A stretch of 19,931 nucleotides of DNA from JBBTQX01 sp038064955. GTDB taxonomy: Bacteria; Patescibacteriota; Minisyncoccia; UBA6257; GWB1-50-10. This document shows positions 16,146 through 19,931 of the stretch, piece by piece. The stretch is from NCBI GenBank assembly GCA_038064955.1, contig JBBTRY010000015.1:1-19931 (forward strand), given 5' to 3'. Every line of letters starts with the position of its first letter. Within the stretch, counting starts at the first letter, position 1. The notes under the pieces were generated by a model that was given only the letters and a program-made list of their open reading frames with translations, was not told the origin of the DNA and searched no databases. The position numbers were made by a program, and so were the translations under genes.

Positions 16146-16876
16146 CAGATGGCGTAGAAAAACACCGAAGTTTTACCCATATCCAACCTATCGAGAATAG
16201 CCTTCTCCGCCGGGAAATAAATCTCGAAATCGGCTTCTCCGAGGCCGGTTATTCCGGAAACGGTGGTTTGGGCGGCGAAAAGCGGGTCGCCATACTTATC
16301 CCCCAGGATTCCGATAACTTTTGCTTCCCCTATCGGAAATGAACTTAAGTTCTTCACTTTTCCGGAAACCCTGATGCCATCCGAAGCGATTTTGGTTTCG
16401 TAACCGGAAACCGGGGAAAATTCCGGTTTTAGGAATTCCGCCGCTGGACGGAAATTCGCGCTTTTGATTTCAAAACCCGGACGCTCGGCTATGGAAGACA
16501 AGTCGGTTTTGCCGGCATCGTAGATGCCAAGAATATAATTCGTTTCGGAGGGATAAATTATTTCGCTTCCCGGCACGGAAGCAATAGTCTTTCCGTCGCG
16601 GTCGAATATCAGAAAGTCGTACGAAAAAACGGAAGCGCCGAAATCCGGATTCGGATTCGTCACCTGCCCGAGCGCGACGACGCGGTGCGTGCCTTCGCTC
16701 TTGAACATCTGCGGCACGCCCGATACCTGGAGCGACAACGGCTGATTCGTTCCGCAGGACGGGCCGGAGCAAACCGGCACCGGAACGATTGGCGAAGGAA
16801 TAAAGGCCCAGATAATCAATCCGAGAACGATGACATAAAACAGGCCGTATAAAAATTTCTTCTGTCCCCTGGTCAT
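16145..16876 (-). CDS. Membrane-anchored envelope protein with two beta-domain repeats, unknown
   Basis: A 243-residue protein not recognised by name. A positively charged start (MTRGQKK) and one hydrophobic segment (about 9-27) suggest an N-in anchor with the rest outside the cytoplasm. A Pro-rich linker with CSGPSC (36-41) follows. The remainder seems to contain two related units: VVALGQVTNPNPDFG (about 66-80) with a later DRDGKTIASV, and IRVSGKVKNLSSFPIG (about 168-183) with a later DKYGDPLFAA. The pattern V-x-G-x-V-x-N, then D-x-x-G, resembles FxLyD-like or LEA-like beta-sandwich domains. It overlaps tpiA by 4 nt and rodA by 1 nt, so it may serve the envelope, perhaps the RodA/MltG machinery; that role is an inference from position. 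Confidence 0.75.
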   Translation of the reverse strand: MTRGQKKFLYGLFYVIVLGLIIWAFIPSPIVPVPVCSGPSCGTNQPLSLQVSGVPQMFKSEGTHRVVALGQVTNPNPDFGASVFSYDFLIFDRDGKTIASVPGSEIIYPSETNYILGIYDAGKTDLSSIAERPGFEIKSANFRPAAEFLKPEFSPVSGYETKIASDGIRVSGKVKNLSSFPIGEAKVIGILGDKYGDPLFAAQTTVSGITGLGEADFEIYFPAEKAILDRLDMGKTSVFFYAI

Positions 16877-17550
16877 ATTTCGAGTATCCGCCTGAATTCC
16901 CCTTCTTTCAAACTCGCGCCGCCGATGAGAAGACCGTCTATGCCTAGTGCTTTAAGGAAAAACTTCGCATTCTTTCCGTTCACCGATCCACCATACAATA
17001 CCTTCGTTTTGGCGCTCTTAAGAGATTTTTTTATGGACATAGCCATTTCCGATGCGTCCGCCGGAGTGTCGTTCCGGCCCGTGCCGATGGCCCAAATGGG
17101 TTCGTAAGCCACGATTAAATTTTGAATTTTGTCCGCCTCCGCCAGTTGGCGGATGGCGGATTGGAGCTGGCCGGCGACGAATTTTTTGGCTACCGTAATT
17201 CCTTTTTTTCTCACGCTTAATTTCTCCCCCACACATAAAATTACTTTTAAACTAAGGGCTAAAGCGGTTTTTACCTTCTTGTTTATAACCGTATCCGTCT
17301 CCCCTAATGCTCGCCGTTCCGAGTGTCCTATAATCACATATTTCACGCCAAGGCGCTTCAGTTCTTCCGGAGGAATCTTCAGATCCTGCGCCCCGAGCGC
17401 CGCCTTCTTCAAAACCTTGCCAACCTCCTCGAGGAAAACGAAAGGCGGCGCAATAACCGCCCCTCTCTTATCCGACGCCTTCGCGAGTTTAATCGCTTGA
17501 GCTAGCGTTTTTGGATTTGATTTCCAGTTACCGATAATCAGTTTTTTCAT
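16873..17550 (-). CDS. tpiA: Triosephosphate isomerase lacking loop 3
   Basis: Interconverts dihydroxyacetone phosphate and glyceraldehyde 3-phosphate in glycolysis. It has 225 residues against about 250 usually. All catalytic residues are present: N8 and K10 (GNWKSN), H76 (IIGHSERR), E150 (VAYEPIWAIGTG), YGGSVNGKN (187-194) and LIGGASL (208-214). The shortening is largest between GAQ (53-55) and LGVKYV: the family loop 3, with its GAFTGEIS-type sequence, is missing (about 10 residues relative to E. coli), with no frameshift. Helix 1 is also about 6 residues shorter. Loop 3 forms most of the dimer contact in normal TIM, so this protein may be monomeric. It overlaps galT and the next gene by 4 nt each. 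Confidence 0.93.
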   Translation of the reverse strand: MKKLIIGNWKSNPKTLAQAIKLAKASDKRGAVIAPPFVFLEEVGKVLKKAALGAQDLKIPPEELKRLGVKYVIIGHSERRALGETDTVINKKVKTALALSLKVILCVGEKLSVRKKGITVAKKFVAGQLQSAIRQLAEADKIQNLIVAYEPIWAIGTGRNDTPADASEMAMSIKKSLKSAKTKVLYGGSVNGKNAKFFLKALGIDGLLIGGASLKEGEFRRILEI

Positions 17551-18512
17551 TTTCTAAGTACCCTAGCGGCATCATCCGGATCCACCGTATTTATCTCTAT
17601 CCCCGTCCCCAGCTCGAATCCCGCCGAAATATTCAGCTTCGGAAGCACTTCAACGTGCCAGTGATAATGCTTGAATGATTTTTCTTTCTTAACCGGCGCG
17701 GAATGGATGAAAAAGTTATAATCCGATTTTTTTATTTTCTTTTCCAATTTCAAAAGAGCGTGTCTTAAAGCGAGTGCGACGTCTTTCAATTCGCTATCCG
17801 GCGTTTCTTCCAGATAGGGTCGATGTTTCAACGGATAAACCCGCAATTGGAAAGGTTCGCGGGAAACGTAAGGCGCGACGACGAGCGCCGACTTGTTCTT
17901 GAAAACTATCCTTTTTTTCTCCTTCAATTCCCGAGCAATCGCCCGGCAATGCATGCATCGCCCAGTTTTCCTGAAATACCTTTCGGAATTTTCGAGCGAG
18001 GTTCCCACCAGACGCGGGATAATGGGCACGGCCAAAATCTGGTAATGGGGATGGAGAATACTCGCGCCAGCCGCCGCGCCCCAATTATGGAAAATAGATA
18101 TATAGGCAACGTCCTTCTCTTTCTTTAAAACCTCAAATCTTTCCCGAAAAACTTCAAAAACTTTAATCGCGTCTTTCGGGGAAAGCTTGGGAAAATTGTT
18201 TTTATGGCTTCTCGTGACGACGAGTTCGTGATGGCCGAAGCCCTTGAGAGTTTCGTAGGTCCGACTTTTCTCTTTCACAATTTGTCCGGCGCCGTGAGCT
18301 ACGGCCGGATATTTGTTTTGGAGAACCGCGACCCGCCAATTCTTCGGATTATCGTAAAAGATTACGACGTTTTGTCCCAAGATATTGTCTTCGAAGGGAC
18401 AGGACTTCTTTTTCTTTTTTTCGAAATCGTTCGGCCGCCGGCCCCGCTTCGGAGAAATTATCACCCAATTGCCCGAGATGAGGTCGTGGCGTATTTCCGA
18501 GCCGTTAATCAT
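17547..18512 (-). CDS. galT: GalT-family nucleotidylyltransferase (galactose-1-phosphate uridylyltransferase-like)
   Basis: HIT-superfamily enzyme of 321 residues. The active site HPHYQI (154-159) has the nucleophile His156, preceded by FHNWGAAAGASIL, and a late HYHWHVEVLP strand is present. Family members move UMP (GalT) or act on ADP-glucose or other NDP-sugars, so substrate is not certain. The first zinc motif reads CPFE (38-41), with Glu where E. coli has a second Cys; candidate ligands His95 and His154 remain. A separate CMHC (186-189) is present. It overlaps the glycosyltransferase by 8 nt upstream and tpiA by 4 nt downstream. It may feed NDP-sugars to the neighbouring transferase. Confidence 0.85.
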   Translation of the reverse strand: MINGSEIRHDLISGNWVIISPKRGRRPNDFEKKKKKSCPFEDNILGQNVVIFYDNPKNWRVAVLQNKYPAVAHGAGQIVKEKSRTYETLKGFGHHELVVTRSHKNNFPKLSPKDAIKVFEVFRERFEVLKKEKDVAYISIFHNWGAAAGASILHPHYQILAVPIIPRLVGTSLENSERYFRKTGRCMHCRAIARELKEKKRIVFKNKSALVVAPYVSREPFQLRVYPLKHRPYLEETPDSELKDVALALRHALLKLEKKIKKSDYNFFIHSAPVKKEKSFKHYHWHVEVLPKLNISAGFELGTGIEINTVDPDDAARVLRK

Positions 18513-19248
18513 GGTCGTTATTCGAAAAATAGGCCTTTCGCCAGAGCCACATCCTGATGCGCACGACGTCCCAAAGCGTGGAAAAGTACGCCGAAAAACC
18601 TACTTTGGAAGCCATGTCATTCACCCATCGCACCGGCATCTCTTTTACCTTGAAGCCGAAAAGGCGCGCCAATGCGACTGCCTCGACATCGAAACCCCAG
18701 CGCGTTATTTTGGAGGCACCGAAAATCCTGACAGCCGCCTCTTCCGTAAAGCATTTGAAACCGCATTGTGTATCCCAAAAACCCGGAGCGGCTAAAGCTT
18801 GAATCACGAGATTGCCCGCCTTGCCGAGAATTTGGCGGTACCAAGGCTGGGATGGCTCCAGTTTTGCGCCTTTTACGGCCCGCGAACCGATAACCACGCC
18901 GTAGCCCTCTTTGAAGAACGGCAACATCTTGTCAAAGTGCTCAATCGACGTGGAATTATCGGCGTCGGTGAAAAGGCGGTAATTGCCGCTCGCTTTGAGC
19001 ATCCCTTTCTTTACCGACCAGCCCTTCCCGCGGTTTTCCTTCCTATCAAGCACCTTAAGATTTTTGATTATGTGGCTAAAGCGGTTCGTCACATCCACCG
19101 TGGCATCCTTTGAGCCGTCGCTCACGACGATAATCTCATAAGAGTATTCCCGTTCCGAAAGTTTTTTATCGATATCCAAGAGCGTGAGCGGCAATCTCTT
19201 GGCTTCGTTGTAAGCGGGAATAATAACGGAAAGATAAGGCTTAGCCAT
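18505..19248 (-). CDS. Family 2 glycosyltransferase, polyprenyl-phosphate sugar synthase (ALG5/DPM1-like)
   Basis: A 247-residue GT2 enzyme that probably moves a sugar from an NDP-sugar to polyprenyl phosphate on the inner face of the membrane. GT-A motifs: VIIPAYNEA (8-16), VVSDGSKDAT (41-50), the DXD in FTDADNST (93-100), IGSRAV, DTQCGFKCF (159-167) and WGFDVEA (184-190). The DTQCGFK and FDVE pattern fits the ALG5 branch. The C-terminal YFSTLWDVVRIRMWLWRK is likely membrane-associated. I start at the ATG at 19248; the frame is open to 19332, but those codons only overlap the GtrA gene. It overlaps that gene by 8 nt, a GtrA/GtrB-like pair. Confidence 0.88.
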   Translation of the reverse strand: MAKPYLSVIIPAYNEAKRLPLTLLDIDKKLSEREYSYEIIVVSDGSKDATVDVTNRFSHIIKNLKVLDRKENRGKGWSVKKGMLKASGNYRLFTDADNSTSIEHFDKMLPFFKEGYGVVIGSRAVKGAKLEPSQPWYRQILGKAGNLVIQALAAPGFWDTQCGFKCFTEEAAVRIFGASKITRWGFDVEAVALARLFGFKVKEMPVRWVNDMASKVGFSAYFSTLWDVVRIRMWLWRKAYFSNNDHD

Positions 19249-19855
19249 TTTGATTTTCTTTGAATACGATTTTCTTGTATGTGAGGAAGTTCCAAAACAT
19301 TGCCGAAAATACCGCCGTAATTGCTCCGACATTCGCCCAGATTCTGGGATCTATGCCAGCAGGAACTCCGATAACGTTCACGACGAGCGAAGCGACCGTC
19401 ACATTTATGGCTACTCCCACGAGAGTAAAAGCTCCGAAACGGACATATTCCGAAACCGTCACCGGCAGCTTGCTCCCGAATGTCCAAAATTTATTCCAAA
19501 AATAACTATTGGTCGTCCCTACTATAAACGAGATGGCTTTGAAACCGGTGAAAAAAAGCCCGCTGTAGATGCCCGTCACGAGCATCAGAAGATTCAAAAT
19601 TCCCAAGTCTAGGAAGGTATTCAATGTGCCCACCGCCGCGAATTTGCCGAACTGTTCGAAAATCGGCCAAATTTGGCTAAGTCTTTTAAGGATAAAAAGC
19701 GCAACGGGAGCGAAAACGGTTAAGCCTAAAACTGAAGCTGAAATAAATATAGGGGAAATGCCAAGGCCGATATTTTTGGCCGGCAAAAGCACCAGCCAGC
19801 CGACTAAAAAACCTATTATCGCAACCAAATAGTAATCCTTTTTTTTAGAAATCAT
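19241..19855 (-). CDS. GtrA-like multispan membrane protein
   Basis: A 204-residue protein with about six hydrophobic segments. The GtrA family core starts at about residue 66 (FEQFGKFAAVGTLNTFLDLGI) and continues through SFIVGTTNSYFWNKFWTF, FGAFTLVGVAINV and NVGAITAVFSAMFWNFLTYKKIVF. Two extra spans precede the core. GtrA proteins are thought to help flip or handle polyprenyl-phosphate sugars made by a GtrB-type transferase. The downstream overlapping glycosyltransferase fits that role. Its ATG overlaps the TGA of the preceding gene by 1 nt (TGATG). Substrate is unknown. Confidence 0.87.
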   Translation of the reverse strand: MISKKKDYYLVAIIGFLVGWLVLLPAKNIGLGISPIFISASVLGLTVFAPVALFILKRLSQIWPIFEQFGKFAAVGTLNTFLDLGILNLLMLVTGIYSGLFFTGFKAISFIVGTTNSYFWNKFWTFGSKLPVTVSEYVRFGAFTLVGVAINVTVASLVVNVIGVPAGIDPRIWANVGAITAVFSAMFWNFLTYKKIVFKENQNG

Positions 19856-19931
19856 CAGTTTCTCAAACGGTTATAAATTTCCTGCTCCACTGCCTCCCTG
19901 GGACGGCCGTATCTCTGTCTCGAAAATTCTT
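19855..19931 (-). CDS. 3' end of an upstream gene, product unknown
   Basis: The reverse strand has an open frame from the right edge ending EIYNRLRN, with TGA at 19857-19855. The visible 24 residues include RQRYGRPREAVEQEIYNRL, a charged, probably helical tail. I do not recognise it. The TGA shares one base with the GtrA ATG, the same tight junction seen through the rest of the block, which supports a real coding end and places the operon promoter beyond the window. Confidence 0.6.
   Translation of the reverse strand, partial: EFSRQRYGRPREAVEQEIYNRLRN

Noticed and set aside
6817..16147. UGA read as glycine (code 25) as in Gracilibacteria
   Set aside because: TGA ends rpsF and the envelope protein at 16145 exactly where the protein families end and the next gene begins, so UGA is a stop here.

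Overview
This 19.9 kb window looks like chromosomal core DNA from a small-genome bacterium of the Candidate Phyla Radiation (Patescibacteria, most likely Parcubacteria-like). The reasons are compact versions of core proteins, a ThrRS without a TGS domain, an L32 that begins MGGVPTK, AT-rich gaps between GC-richer genes, very dense gene packing, and the absence of rplI, rplA, rplJ and rplL from their usual positions. UGA is used as a stop codon (for example at the ends of rpsF and of the envelope protein at 16145), which argues against the code-25 Gracilibacteria and Absconditabacteria. The lineage is inferred from these features and was not tested by phylogeny.

Layout. Bases 1-38 hold the start of a leftward gene that leaves the window. 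Rightward genes follow: thrS and miaA, then rpmF (L32) and nusB behind their own promoter. A hairpin with U-runs on both sides (3694-3719) separates them from a convergent block. From 19931 down to 3734 every gene lies on the minus strand. In transcription order these are: an unnamed 3' fragment, a GtrA-like membrane protein, an ALG5/DPM1-like glycosyltransferase, galT, tpiA, an anchored envelope protein, rodA, mltG, rpoB, rpoC, rpsF, ssb, rpsR, a PAP2 phosphatase, tsaC/sua5, secE, nusG and rplK. From the fragment to ssb all junctions are overlaps of 1-8 nt or gaps of 8 nt or less. The only longer gaps are 79 nt before rpsR and 34 nt before secE.

How the genes fit together. The block mixes lipid-linked glycan synthesis (GtrA plus glycosyltransferase, galT), peptidoglycan synthesis (RodA, MltG, and a PAP2 enzyme that may recycle undecaprenyl carrier), glycolysis (TIM), RNA polymerase with its factors (RpoB, RpoC, NusG, NusB), ribosomal proteins (L11, L32, S6, S18), secretion (SecE), and tRNA charging or position-37 modification (ThrRS, MiaA, TsaC). 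It is a growth block: wall, transcription and translation.

The window contains no rRNA or tRNA gene, mobile element, CRISPR array or defence system that I can see, and no gene-free stretch over 300 bases (the longest are 39-177 and 2896-3025). I did not find a new multi-gene system. The most unusual item is the triosephosphate isomerase, which lacks the dimer-interface loop 3 and so resembles the engineered monomeric enzyme monoTIM. Shine-Dalgarno sites are scarce: clear ones are seen only for the leftmost partial gene and for mltG. thrS and rpmF appear to have leaderless or very short-leader transcripts.
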